From the NCBI GenBank assembly GCA_964235495.1, contig CAXSAX010000016.1:1-64000 (forward strand): a stretch of DNA of 64,000 nucleotides, in the 5' to 3' direction. This DNA comes from LMUY01 sp964235495. Lineage in GTDB: Bacteria; Pseudomonadota; Alphaproteobacteria; Acetobacterales; Acetobacteraceae. Position numbers and translations under genes: made by a program. This document shows positions 44,888-53,860 of this stretch, one piece after another (the stretch's first letter is position 1; each line of letters begins with the position of its first letter). Under the pieces are notes generated by a model. The model made no database searches and had not been told where the DNA came from. It saw only the letters and a program-made list of their open reading frames with translations.

Positions 44888-46246
44888 TCAGCGCGCCAGG
44901 AGCCGCGAGAAGCTGGCCAGGCCCGCGCCGCCGGCAAAGCATGCGCCGAGCGTCAGGGCAAGCGCCGGGCCATGGGAGGCAGACACCCCGAAGCACAGCG
45001 CCACCAGCGCCGCCCCGGTGGATTGCCCCACCAGGCGGGATGTGGCGACGATGCCGCTGGCGCCGCCGCTGCGCTCGGGCGGGGCCGAGGACATGATCGC
45101 CCGCAGATTGGGCGACTGATAGAACCCGAACCCAGCGCCGCACACCGCCATGCGCCACACGATCGCCCAGTTGTCCGGATGGTCCGGCAGCGTCGCCAGC
45201 AGCAGCAGCCCGGTGCACAGCACCACCATGCCGACGCCGCACAGAATGGCAGGCGGGGTGCGGTCCGACATCGGTCCTGCCACCGGCGCCATCAGCGCCG
45301 TCAGCACCGGCCAGGGCGTCAGCAACAGCCCCGTCTGCACCGCTGTGCGCCCCAGCCCGTTCTGGAAATAGAACGGCAGTGATACGAAGGAGAGTCCCTG
45401 CGCCGCGAACGCGCAGGCGGCGGTGGCGGAGGACAGCGCAAAGAGTGGCCGCCGGTAGAGATCGACCGGCAGCATGGGCGCCGCCATCCCCAGCTGCCGG
45501 CGCACCAGCAGCACGCCGAACCCGGCCGACCCTGCCAGCATCGCCGCCGTCGCCCAACCGGACGCGGAGTGCGCCGCCTCGCCGATGCCCAGCACCAGCA
45601 ATCCGAACGTGCCGGCGTTGAGCACCGCGCTGGCCGCGTCGAATCGGTGGCGGCCAAGCGGCGTCGCGGGCAGGGCGCGCACGGCCAACGCCAGCGCGCC
45701 CAGTCCGAGCGGCACGTTGATGGCGAACAGCCAAGGCCAGGATGCGATGGATAGGATGCCGGCGGCCACGGTGGGGCCGATCGCGGTCGCCGTCGCCACC
45801 ACCATGGCGTTCATGCCGACGCCGCGGCCGAGCTGGCGGGCAGGATAGATGAAGCGGATCAGCGCCGTGTTGACGCTCATCACCCCAGCCGACCCCAGTC
45901 CTTGCAGCACCCGCGCCGCCGTGAGCGTCGGCAGCGACCAGCTCAGCGCGCAGGCGAGGGAGGCGGCGATGAACAGCGCCAGCCCCCAGCTGTACACCCG
46001 GCGGTAGCCAACGATCTCTCCCAGAGAGGCGAGCGGCAGCAGGCTGGCCACCAGGGCGAGCTGGTAGGCGTTCACCACCCAGATGGACGCGGCCGGCGTC
46101 GCGTGGACATCGACCGCGATGGTGGGCAGCACGGCGTTGGCAATGGACGTGTCAAGCGAGGCCAGGCCCATGGCGACGACGATGGTGGCGATCGCCGACC
46201 GGCGGCGGGCGGGGGCGAGGCCGTCGGACGGGATGGTGTCAGGCAT
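44888..46246 (-). CDS. MFS drug-efflux transporter, DHA2 type
   Basis: A 452-residue carrier with about 14 membrane segments. It shows the DHA2/EmrB pattern: MGLASLDTSIANAVLPTIA in segment 1, the loop LGEIVGYRRVY, RVLQGLGSAGVMSVN and the antiporter motif region GPTVAAGILSIASWPWLFAIN. It probably exports toxic compounds. The ATG (MPDTIPSDGL) was chosen because the frame upstream lacks similarity. The MAPEG-like gene ends 19 bp from its end (convergent). Confidence 0.88.
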   Translation of the reverse strand: MPDTIPSDGLAPARRRSAIATIVVAMGLASLDTSIANAVLPTIAVDVHATPAASIWVVNAYQLALVASLLPLASLGEIVGYRRVYSWGLALFIAASLACALSWSLPTLTAARVLQGLGSAGVMSVNTALIRFIYPARQLGRGVGMNAMVVATATAIGPTVAAGILSIASWPWLFAINVPLGLGALALAVRALPATPLGRHRFDAASAVLNAGTFGLLVLGIGEAAHSASGWATAAMLAGSAGFGVLLVRRQLGMAAPMLPVDLYRRPLFALSSATAACAFAAQGLSFVSLPFYFQNGLGRTAVQTGLLLTPWPVLTALMAPVAGPMSDRTPPAILCGVGMVVLCTGLLLLATLPDHPDNWAIVWRMAVCGAGFGFYQSPNLRAIMSSAPPERSGGASGIVATSRLVGQSTGAALVALCFGVSASHGPALALTLGACFAGGAGLASFSRLLAR

Positions 46247-46354
46247 CGCGGCATAGTCCCGCGCCGGCCGTGCTGCGTCCAGGGCTGTTGACCGTGTCTG
46301 CCCCGGACGCACGTTGAGTGTCCCTCGTCTCAGCGGCCTTGCATAAGGTGGTTC

Positions 46355-46924
46355 ATGGCCGAGCCCACGCCCATCCTGACGACGACCCGGCTTGTCCTGC
46401 GACCGCTCGGCCTGTCCGATGCACCCGCCCTCCAGGCGCTGTTTCCGCGCTGGGAGATCGTTCGCTATCTCGCACAGGTTCCCTGGCCCTACCCGGCGGA
46501 TGGGGCGCTGGCCTACCTCCGCGACGTCGTGCTGCCTGCAGTGGCGGCGGGCACGGCCTGGCATTGGTCCATCCGCCCACTGAGCGCACCCGGCAAGCTG
46601 ATCGGCGCCATCGCGCTGATGGACAAGCCTGGCGACAACCGCGGCTTCTGGCTCGATCCGGCATGGCAGGGGCGCGGCCTGATGACGGAAGCCGCCGACC
46701 AGGTGACGGAGTTCTGGTTCGAGCGGCTCGGCCGCCCGATCCTGCAAGCGCCGAAAGCAGCGGCGAACGAACCGTCCCGCCGCATCTCCGAGCGGAGCGG
46801 GATGCGGCTCGTCGGGCAGGATGAGCGGGACTACGTGGCGGGTCGGCTGCCGGGAGAGCTGTGGGAGATCACCCGCGAGGAATGGCGCAGCCGGCGTCCG
46901 GCGCTTGCATCGGGGCCGCCTTGA
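46355..46924 (+). CDS. GNAT-family acetyltransferase
   Basis: A 189-residue N-acetyltransferase of the RimJ/RimL type: TTRLVLRPLGLSDAPALQA at the start, IGAIALMDK, and the acetyl-CoA loop PAWQGRGLMTEA (Q-x-x-G-x-G/A form). The substrate is unknown; ribosomal protein N-termini or antibiotics are typical. Its last 56 bp overlap the convergent MFS gene. Confidence 0.85.
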   Translation: MAEPTPILTTTRLVLRPLGLSDAPALQALFPRWEIVRYLAQVPWPYPADGALAYLRDVVLPAVAAGTAWHWSIRPLSAPGKLIGAIALMDKPGDNRGFWLDPAWQGRGLMTEAADQVTEFWFERLGRPILQAPKAAANEPSRRISERSGMRLVGQDERDYVAGRLPGELWEITREEWRSRRPALASGPP

Positions 46925-48125
46925 AGCTGCGGATGTCGCGTGATCCCAGCAGCACGGCGACGCTGCCTAGGATGATGGCAGCGCCGACGCCGAAGGCGCG
47001 CTGGACGCCGATCCATCCGGCGAACGGCCCGCACAGGGCATAGCCGACCGGTGCCGAGCCAACCGCAACCAGGGTCAGGATGGAACTGACCCGCGACAGT
47101 AGAGCTTCCGGAACGCTGACCTGCATAGCGGTCGTCAGGGTGACGCTTAGCACCGCGATGGCGCCGCCGAACAGGACACTGCCAAAGCCTATGGCTGTCA
47201 CAGGCGCGGCAAATGCCAGAAGGATCAGGGGAACAGCGAGCACAGCCGTTGCCGCTTCGATGGCCAGGCCCGGCCGTGCAAGCCTCACGCGAAGGACGAG
47301 CAGGCCGCCCATGAGGCTGCCCACGCCGCTGGCCGACAAGACCAGCCCCCACAGCTGCGGCCCGTGGGGCATGGCCGCGAACGTGACAGCGCCCAGAACG
47401 ACGAATGGAGCGAAGGCGAACAGGTTAAGCAGCAGGAACTGGCCCGCGATAAGCTGCAACCAGCGATGGCGCGAAAACTCGCGCCATCCGGCGCGGAACT
47501 CGGCCAGGAACGATGCAGCGGGCAGCCGCTCAATGGCCGTGACCCGCATGGCGGCCAGGCAGAGCGCGCTCACGCCATAGGAGGCAGCATCCAGCCCGAT
47601 CGCCAGCGGCGCACCGCCGAAGCCGACCAGCAGCCCGCCCAGGGATGGCCCCAGCACGAAGGCCAAGGAATTCGCGATGCTTATGATGCTGTTAGCCGCC
47701 TTCACCCGCTCAACGCCCACAACTTGCAGCACCAAACCGCTCTCCGCCGGCATGTAGAATGCGCTGCCAACGCCGGTGCAGGCGGCCAGCGTCATGACTA
47801 TCGCCAGGGAGGGATGGCCAGACGCCAGCAAAACCGCCAACGCACCCTGGCTTGCGAGGCGCAGAAGATCGGACGCGACCATGATGGGCCGCCGCGCCCA
47901 GCGGTCTCCCACGACCCCGCCGGCCAGCATGAGCGCGATGGTCGGGGCGGCTCCTGCCATCAGCGCGAGCCCGATGCCGGTGGCCGAAGCGCCTGTCGCG
48001 AGTAGCGCGAAGCTGAGCGCCACCGGTGCGGCGGCCGTGCCGAGCCCCGAGACGCTGATGGCGGCCAGGAATAATGCGAAGGGGCGTTGCCGCAGCAGCG
48101 CAGCCGTGTCGCCCTGCACCCTCAT
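46869..48125 (-). CDS. MFS transporter (EntS/MFS_3 type)
   Basis: A 418-residue, 12-segment carrier of the enterobactin-exporter-like subgroup. It shows FALFLAAISVSGLGTAAAPVA in segment 1, GGVVGDRWARRPIMVASDLLR in the 2-3 loop and GPSLGGLLVGFGG. It may export siderophores or drugs. It overlaps the convergent GNAT gene by 56 bp, and a short frame upstream ends in its ATG. Confidence 0.85.
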   Translation of the reverse strand: MRVQGDTAALLRQRPFALFLAAISVSGLGTAAAPVALSFALLATGASATGIGLALMAGAAPTIALMLAGGVVGDRWARRPIMVASDLLRLASQGALAVLLASGHPSLAIVMTLAACTGVGSAFYMPAESGLVLQVVGVERVKAANSIISIANSLAFVLGPSLGGLLVGFGGAPLAIGLDAASYGVSALCLAAMRVTAIERLPAASFLAEFRAGWREFSRHRWLQLIAGQFLLLNLFAFAPFVVLGAVTFAAMPHGPQLWGLVLSASGVGSLMGGLLVLRVRLARPGLAIEAATAVLAVPLILLAFAAPVTAIGFGSVLFGGAIAVLSVTLTTAMQVSVPEALLSRVSSILTLVAVGSAPVGYALCGPFAGWIGVQRAFGVGAAIILGSVAVLLGSRDIRSFKAAPMQAPDAGCAIPRG

Positions 48126-48313
48126 GCGCTGTCGGGGGTCACGACCCCGTGGCTGAGCGCGGCGGGGCCGCAGCCGGCCGGCCCGCGCCCATCCAGCGCC
48201 TGGAGCACGCAGCCAATCTGCCAGTTCATTTGCTGCACCATGCTCTGCCAGGTGCAGCCAGGATGCGGTTTATGCAGGCGCTGCGCCGCCGGGGTGGCCA
48301 CAGCAGGAGGCAT
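48122..48313 (-). CDS. Possible small protein upstream of the MFS gene
   Basis: A 63-codon frame from ATG (MPPAVATPAAQRLHKPHPGC) whose TGA overlaps the MFS ATG (ATGA). A GTG at 48349 gives 75 residues. It has cysteines (PGCTWQ, IGCVLQ, AGCGPA) but no family. Support is only the stop-start overlap; it may be a leader or spurious. Confidence 0.3.
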   Translation of the reverse strand: MPPAVATPAAQRLHKPHPGCTWQSMVQQMNWQIGCVLQALDGRGPAGCGPAALSHGVVTPDSA

Positions 48314-48380
48314 CTGCTCAGCCGTGATCGTCGGCCAGCGCCAGGCCACCTTGCAGGATGCAGGCGCTGCAAAGGCGTGT

Positions 48381-48998
48381 TCAGCCGGGCACGTCGTTCA
48401 CGCAAACCACGCGCCACGCTGCCGGGTGCCGTTCCAGCCGCGTCAGGGACAGGTTCTGCACAGACAAGTGCAGCGCGTTGTCCGCCCCGATGCCGGCCGC
48501 GTGCGCGACGGCCGCCCTGATCGCGCCGCCGTGGCTCACCACCACCACGTCCTGCCCGACATGCGCGGAGGCGAGCCGCTCCATCGCCGGGCCGACGCGG
48601 GCGATGACGCCGGCCATGCTCTCGCCGCCTGGAGGTATCTCTTCGCCGCTAAGCGGCCAGAAGGCGTGAGCTGGACGTTGCAGCTGAGGCGGCAGGGCGG
48701 CGTGGGCCAGGCCTTGCCACTCGCCCAGGTTTTGCTCGACGAGCGCCGGCACAACGGCCAGGTCCTGTTCTGGGTAGCCGGCGCGGAACAACGCCTCTGC
48801 TGTCAGCCGGGTGCGGGACAGCGGCGTCACCACCCACGCCGCCGGGCGAGGCAGGCTGGCGGCCAGGGCGCGGTACATCGGCACGTCCGCCACCAATGCC
48901 TCCGGGCAAAGTGGCACGTCCATGGTGCCATACAGCATGGCGCGTGCGTTCTCCTCCACGAGCGCGTGGCGGATCAGCCAGAACCGGGTCTCTTGCAT
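48381..48998 (-). CDS. Histidine phosphatase family protein
   Basis: A 205-residue phosphatase of the phosphoglycerate-mutase superfamily. The catalytic motif is LIRHALVEEN (R-H-A rather than R-H-G), with TPLSRTRLTAEALF and the second histidine in VVVSHGGAIRAA. The substrate is unknown. It follows the ABC-2 permease gene on the same strand (1-bp gap), so it is probably in that operon. Confidence 0.88.
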   Translation of the reverse strand: MQETRFWLIRHALVEENARAMLYGTMDVPLCPEALVADVPMYRALAASLPRPAAWVVTPLSRTRLTAEALFRAGYPEQDLAVVPALVEQNLGEWQGLAHAALPPQLQRPAHAFWPLSGEEIPPGGESMAGVIARVGPAMERLASAHVGQDVVVVSHGGAIRAAVAHAAGIGADNALHLSVQNLSLTRLERHPAAWRVVCVNDVPG

Positions 48999-49796
48999 CT
49001 ACTCTCCGATGTTCAACAAGGCGCCGCCCTGGCGCGCACGGCGAAACTGCAAGGCGAACACGCACAACGCGCCGGCCATCCACACGACGTTCAGCCCGAA
49101 CGCCCAAACCAGGTGGTCCCAGCGCACCGTGCCGTCCGCGAGGGCAGTCCGCATGCCCTCGAAGACGTGCGCCGAAGGCAATGCCAGCGCGACCGGGCGC
49201 ACAAAGGCGGGCAGCACCGCCACCGGATAGAACACGGCGGAGAACGGAGTCAGCCCGAACAGCACCGACCAAGCCAGCGCTTCCGCCCCGGCGCCGTGCC
49301 GCAGGATAAGCGACAGCACGCCGAGCGACACCCACCAGCCCATGATCATCAGGTTGGCAAAGAACAGCACCAGGACGGGGCCGAGCGCGAACAGGTTGAA
49401 CGCGTACAGCACCCAGGCGAGCAGGATGGCGGGCAGCACGCCGGCAACCATGCGCAGTGCGGACACGCCGACCAGGGCCGCCAGCATCTCCCACGGCCGC
49501 ATCGGGCTGACGAAGACGTGGGCCAGGTTGCGCGACCACACTTCCTCCAAGAAGGAGAGCGCCACGCCCATCTGGCTGCGCAAAGCGACCTCCCACAGCA
49601 GCACGCCGCCGAGCAGCGCTGCGGCCGCCGTGACGGGCACGCCGCTGCGGCCGTTGATGAAGGAGGCGGTGAAGCCCCAGATCAGCAGTTGCAGCGTCGG
49701 CCAGTAAGCCAGCTCAAGCAGCCGCGGCCAGGACCGGCGATAGAGCGCCAGGTGCCGGTAGGTCAGCCCCCAGACACGGAGCGCAGAGGCGGTCAT
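48999..49796 (-). CDS. ABC-2 type transporter permease
   Basis: A 265-residue membrane subunit of an ABC exporter. About six hydrophobic segments and the ABC-2 signature around SFLEEVWSRNLAHVFVSPMR and LTPFSAVFYPVAVLPAF. It pairs with the ATPase gene upstream (9-bp gap). Related systems export drugs, polysaccharides or lipids. Confidence 0.88.
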   Translation of the reverse strand: MTASALRVWGLTYRHLALYRRSWPRLLELAYWPTLQLLIWGFTASFINGRSGVPVTAAAALLGGVLLWEVALRSQMGVALSFLEEVWSRNLAHVFVSPMRPWEMLAALVGVSALRMVAGVLPAILLAWVLYAFNLFALGPVLVLFFANLMIMGWWVSLGVLSLILRHGAGAEALAWSVLFGLTPFSAVFYPVAVLPAFVRPVALALPSAHVFEGMRTALADGTVRWDHLVWAFGLNVVWMAGALCVFALQFRRARQGGALLNIGE

Positions 49797-49805
49797 GCGG
49801 CCAGC

Positions 49806-50540
49806 CTATGCAGCCCTGGGCCGGTCGCGGGCGATATCCAGGAACACGGCTTCCAGATCGTTCTGATGATAGCGCACCAGCAGCTCAGCAGGGGAGCCGC
49901 GGTCCACCACGCAGCCTTCCTTGAGCATCAGCACGCCCGTGCACAGGCGTTCCACCTCGGCCATGTTGTGGCTGGCCAGCAGAATGGAGCAGCCGCTCGA
50001 CGCCCGGTAGCGCTCCAACCAGCTTCGCACCCAGTCACCGGTGTCCGGATCCAGGCTAGCGGTCGGCTCGTCCAGCAACAGCACGTCTGGCCGATTGATC
50101 AGCGCCTTGGCCAGCGCCACACGCGTTTTCTGTCCAGCCGAGAGTTGAGCGGCGGGGCGGTGCAGGAACGGCTCCAGCTCAAGCTCCTTCGCCAGCTCCG
50201 CGATGCGCCGCTCCAGCTTCGGCACGCCGTACAGGTAGCCGTACACCCGCAAATTTTCCGCCACCGACAGCCGACCCGGCAGCGATACGTAGGGCGAGGA
50301 GAAGTTCATGCGGGCCAATGCTGCGAACCGGTCTCGCGCCATGTCCCGTCCCAGCACGGTGATGCTGCCGGCGGATGGAATCAGCAGGCCCAGCAGCATC
50401 GAGATGGTGGTGGTCTTGCCAGCGCCGTTGCCGCCCAGCAGCCCCAGCGTTTCCCCGGCGGCGAGCCGGAACGACAAGTCCTTCACCGCCGTGACCGCGC
50501 CGTAGCGCTTGGTCAGCCCGTCCACCCGAATGGCATCCAT
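49806..50540 (-). CDS. ABC transporter ATP-binding protein
   Basis: A 244-residue ATPase. Walker A is GGNGAGKTTT, the signature loop LSAGQKTRVALAKAL, Walker B DVLLLDEPTASLDPDT and the H-loop SHN. The ATG (MDAIRVDGLTKRYG) was chosen because the frame upstream has no similarity. It powers the ABC-2 permease encoded downstream. Confidence 0.93.
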   Translation of the reverse strand: MDAIRVDGLTKRYGAVTAVKDLSFRLAAGETLGLLGGNGAGKTTTISMLLGLLIPSAGSITVLGRDMARDRFAALARMNFSSPYVSLPGRLSVAENLRVYGYLYGVPKLERRIAELAKELELEPFLHRPAAQLSAGQKTRVALAKALINRPDVLLLDEPTASLDPDTGDWVRSWLERYRASSGCSILLASHNMAEVERLCTGVLMLKEGCVVDRGSPAELLVRYHQNDLEAVFLDIARDRPRAA

Positions 50541-50550
50541 CCGGCAGCGA

Positions 50551-51672
50551 TTAGGCCGCGCATGCCCTTTCGCCAAGGGCGGCCCGGTCCACCACGGCGC
50601 CGGTATGCAGTTGCAGCCCGGCCGCAACGCCCCAGTCCAGCGCCGCCGGGTCGTCGCCGCAGTCCAGCACCAACTGATCGGGCTGGCATTCCTCCAGCAG
50701 CGGCGCTGCTCCAGGCAGCCCGGCGGACCAGGGCAGCAGCAGGTAGTCCAGGTCAAGCGCCGCCGCGGACAGCACGGAGAGGATGGCCGGCGTGGCGTGG
50801 CGCAGCATGAGCCGGTAGTCCCGGGCATAGGCAAAGGCACGGGCAAAGCCGAATGCGGCGGCGTCGGCCACCATGTCGGCCGGGTCCAGCACCAGCACGA
50901 CCCGGCCGCGCAACCCCGCCGGCAGCAGTCCGTCGAAGCGCAGGAACTCCGGGCCGAGCAGGCTGGCCACGTTCAGGTCCAGCGCAAACGGCCCGGCATT
51001 GGCCAGCTCGCCTGGGCTAGACAGCAGCGCCAGCATGCGGCGGTCCAGCGTGCGGGTGAGGCGGCGGTACAGCCACGGCTCCCCCGTCAGGTTGCGGCCT
51101 GGCAGCAGCGTGTCCGCCAGTTCGGGTAAGGAGATCGTCCTCTGCTCCCACGCCAGGGTCGGCGTGCCGCCGCCGAATCGCCAGATGGGCTGCCGCCGGG
51201 CAAAGCGGGAGATGTCGGCGTGGACCAGCGTCGATTCCAACAGGACGAGGGAGGCCGGGTCGAGCGGCGGATCCGGGTCGGCGGAAACGGGCGGCTCTCC
51301 TCCGTCAAGGCTGGCCAGCAGCAGGTCGCCGTCCTCAGGCAAGCTATAAAGGAACACCAAGTCCCGAACATCCGGCGCCGCGACGGCCGTGTCCGCCAGC
51401 ATGTGGTCGAGCGCGTCCACCACATCCAGCAGCGCCGCTTCCGCATTGCCCCGCCAAACCACGGCGAGCCGGGAGCCGGGCAGATGGAACAGCTCAGCCC
51501 GCGCCCCATGCAGCAACGGCACCAGCGCCGCCTCCGCGAGTCGGCGGTGATGGGGGCGGGATAGGGCAGGGGGCAACCGGTCCAGACGAAGCAGCAAGGC
51601 CTGCCGCGACACCCCGGCGGACGTGCAATCGGCGATCAGACCGTCGAGCCGCTCCATGGGCAGAAGCCGCAT
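50551..51672 (-). CDS. Degenerate EAL-like protein
   Basis: A 373-residue protein. The C-terminal half keeps the EAL-domain layout: FALDLNVASLLGPEFLRFDG (from the N-L-S strand), GRVVLVLDPADMVADAAAF, FAYARDYRLMLRHATPAIL, and DYLLLPWSAGL. The E-x-L motif and metal-binding residues are absent, so it cannot hydrolyse c-di-GMP but may bind a nucleotide or partner. It is a paralogue of the gene 5 bp upstream. Start at ATG 51672 or 51657. Confidence 0.65.
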   Translation of the reverse strand: MRLLPMERLDGLIADCTSAGVSRQALLLRLDRLPPALSRPHHRRLAEAALVPLLHGARAELFHLPGSRLAVVWRGNAEAALLDVVDALDHMLADTAVAAPDVRDLVFLYSLPEDGDLLLASLDGGEPPVSADPDPPLDPASLVLLESTLVHADISRFARRQPIWRFGGGTPTLAWEQRTISLPELADTLLPGRNLTGEPWLYRRLTRTLDRRMLALLSSPGELANAGPFALDLNVASLLGPEFLRFDGLLPAGLRGRVVLVLDPADMVADAAAFGFARAFAYARDYRLMLRHATPAILSVLSAAALDLDYLLLPWSAGLPGAAPLLEECQPDQLVLDCGDDPAALDWGVAAGLQLHTGAVVDRAALGERACAA

Positions 51673-51677
51673 CGCGG

Positions 51678-53018
51678 TCAGGCGCCGAAGGCCGGAAGCC
51701 GAGGGGTGCGCCGGAAAACAGCGTCTAGCAGAGCCGGGTCCCGACAACCCATGCGGCCTTCCGGTCCCGTGGCGGCGGCACGGTCGATGCACTGGCGCAA
51801 GCTGCACTCAGCGGCATGCTGGCATGCCGTGATGCGCTTGGCCGCCAGCATCGCGTCCACGTGGCGGCCTTGGAAGCGGCTGATGCCCTGCTGCCGGCCC
51901 CAGGTGAGGGCAGCCTCCGTTTCAGCCCGGTGCAGAACGATCCGCTCCGGTCCGAACCCGGCGATCACAGCCTCGGTGTGGCGGCGCTCGCGGGCAGGCA
52001 GGGCGGCCATGCGTGGCGACCAGTCCAGCTTCAGCAAATCCGGCGCGAACGCGGCGGGGCGGGCGAGCAGCAAGGCAGCATGATCGACTCCGTCCAGTAT
52101 GATGGCGATGCCAGCCAGTCGCAGCCGGTCGGTGGCGGCTTGGAACTGCGCCAGGTCGGCCACCGCCTCCATGAATTGCAGCTCGATTCCAAGGGCGGTG
52201 CTGCCGGGCAGGGATGCAGTGAAATCTACGAACGCGGCTGATGCTGTGCCGGGCAGGGTTAGGTTCAGGTGCAGGACCGGCCCGGCTGGCCATTGATCCG
52301 CTGCGCTAAGCACCCGCGCGTCCAGCCGGGCCGCCAGGTGGCGCGACAGGAATGGGTCATCCATGTCCGGCAGTGCTGCGCCGGCCTGCGCTTCCAGCAC
52401 GGCAAGCGGAACCAGCAATTCCTGGAATATCGGCGTTACACGGCACCCGGTGATCTGCACCGCCATTTGCCGCCGCAGGAGGTGGGCCAGCGGAACGGAC
52501 GTCAGCACAGCGTCCGCGGCCGCCATGGCGCCGAGTGGGGCTGGCGCCTGCTTCTGCACCCGCAAATCTGTCGTCAAGGTGTCAATGTATGCGCTTACCG
52601 CCGCCTGGTCGGCCGGCAGCGACCACAGGGCGAGCAACCGGTCCACCCCCGGCGCTTCCGCCCGAAATAGCCGGGACAGGGTAGGCACCAGGGCCGTTCC
52701 AGCGGCTGCATCGCTCAGCATGACCAAGTCGCCGTTGGGGCAGGAGAATACCTGGCCGCCGTGCGCCTTCACCACGCCCTCCAGCAGGGCGGCTGCAATG
52801 CGGCGGTGGTGCGGCCGCGGGCCGGGCGCATGCAGCCGGGATAGGTGCAACGCCAGGACGGAAAGCGACGCCCGGCCGCGCGAAGCGCAGTCAATCGCCA
52901 GGCCCACGGCATGGTGCAGCGGGCTGGCCGGGCTCCCAGCCGCCAGCGTGACCCGCTTGCCTGCACCTCGCCGACTTTCCGCCGTGCCCAGCATGCCTGT
53001 CGCAGCTCTCATGTCCAT
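51678..53018 (-). CDS. Degenerate EAL-like protein (paralogue)
   Basis: A 446-residue protein with the same C-terminal layout as its neighbour: HLNLTLPGTASAAFVDFTAS, ALGIELQFMEAVADLAQF, RLAGIAIILDGVDHAALLL, DLLKLDWSPRM and GISRFQGRHVDAML (the position of the family's Q-G-x-x motif). Catalytic acidic residues are missing. The end is cysteine-rich (ACQHAAECSLRQC, MGCRDP). It is divergent from the phosphatase gene, starts 15 bp apart. Confidence 0.65.
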   Translation of the reverse strand: MDMRAATGMLGTAESRRGAGKRVTLAAGSPASPLHHAVGLAIDCASRGRASLSVLALHLSRLHAPGPRPHHRRIAAALLEGVVKAHGGQVFSCPNGDLVMLSDAAAGTALVPTLSRLFRAEAPGVDRLLALWSLPADQAAVSAYIDTLTTDLRVQKQAPAPLGAMAAADAVLTSVPLAHLLRRQMAVQITGCRVTPIFQELLVPLAVLEAQAGAALPDMDDPFLSRHLAARLDARVLSAADQWPAGPVLHLNLTLPGTASAAFVDFTASLPGSTALGIELQFMEAVADLAQFQAATDRLRLAGIAIILDGVDHAALLLARPAAFAPDLLKLDWSPRMAALPARERRHTEAVIAGFGPERIVLHRAETEAALTWGRQQGISRFQGRHVDAMLAAKRITACQHAAECSLRQCIDRAAATGPEGRMGCRDPALLDAVFRRTPRLPAFGA

Positions 53019-53033
53019 GCCCTACGGTGCACC

Positions 53034-53768
53034 ATGATGGTTGAGCAGATGTTAACCCGTTCCGCCCCCGGCTGGCTGTCACCCGGTGTGCGGGTCTATG
53101 CCATCGGCGACGTGCACGGCTGCGACGATCGCTTGGCCGCCCTGCACCGAAAGGTAGCCTCCGACCTCGCCCGGTCCCCGGCCGAGCGCCCATTGCTGGT
53201 GCACCTGGGCGATTACATCGATCGCGGCCCCGACTCAGCCTGCGTGGTGCGCCGGTTGGCTGCAGGGCCAGTGGCCGGCATCCCGACCCTATGCCTGCGC
53301 GGCAATCACGAGCAGATGCTGCTGGACGCGCTGGCGCACGGCGGCGATTGCCGGGACATCTGGCTGCGCAACGGTGGAGGCGAAACGCTGCGAAGTTGGG
53401 GCGCCAGCCCAGCCCAGCCGATTGCCGCATGGAATGCTGCAATGGCGCGGGACATGCCATTCCTGCGTGCCCTGCCGCTGTTCCACCGCTTGGATGGCTA
53501 CGTGTTCGTGCATGCCGGGTTGCGGCCGGGATTGTCGATGGCCTTGCAGATGGAGGCCGACATGCTCTGGATTCGTGAGGGCTTCCTCGACTGGGACGGC
53601 CCGTTGCTGCCCGAGGCGCTCGTCGCGGCCGCCGTGCACGGCCACACCCCGGCACGGCGGCCAGACGTGCGGCGCAACCGTATCAATGTTGACACAGGAG
53701 CTGTTGCCGGCGGGGCGCTCACCTGCGCCGTGCTCGAAGGAGACACGGTCCGCTTCCTCGCCGCATGA
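53034..53768 (+). CDS. Metallophosphatase of the PPP/ApaH type
   Basis: A 244-residue enzyme with all the metal motifs of serine/threonine or diadenosine-polyphosphate phosphatases: GDVHGCDDRL (D-x-H), GDYIDRGPDS (G-D-x-x-D-R-G), LRGNHEQML (G-N-H-E), VHAGLRP and VHGHTPARRP. The substrate may be a phosphoprotein or Ap4A. Two ATGs (53034, 53037) are in frame; the starts of this gene and the divergent EAL-like gene are 15 bp apart. Confidence 0.88.
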   Translation: MMVEQMLTRSAPGWLSPGVRVYAIGDVHGCDDRLAALHRKVASDLARSPAERPLLVHLGDYIDRGPDSACVVRRLAAGPVAGIPTLCLRGNHEQMLLDALAHGGDCRDIWLRNGGGETLRSWGASPAQPIAAWNAAMARDMPFLRALPLFHRLDGYVFVHAGLRPGLSMALQMEADMLWIREGFLDWDGPLLPEALVAAAVHGHTPARRPDVRRNRINVDTGAVAGGALTCAVLEGDTVRFLAA

Positions 53769-53860
53769 GGGGTGAAGGGGATGCCCCGCGTGCAAGAATT
53801 GGCCCCCTTCGGGTGCAGGGCAGAGCCCTGAAAGCGCCGGCTTCGGCCTTCAGCCCCCTG

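Noticed and set aside
48087..50810. A 907-codon plus-strand open frame
   Set aside because: It runs antisense to the phosphatase, ABC-2 permease and ATPase genes, all of which have clear motifs on the minus strand.
53816..53833. CAGGGC-aga-GCCCTG hairpin after the phosphatase gene as terminator
   Set aside because: The stem is only six bases and no T-run follows on either strand.
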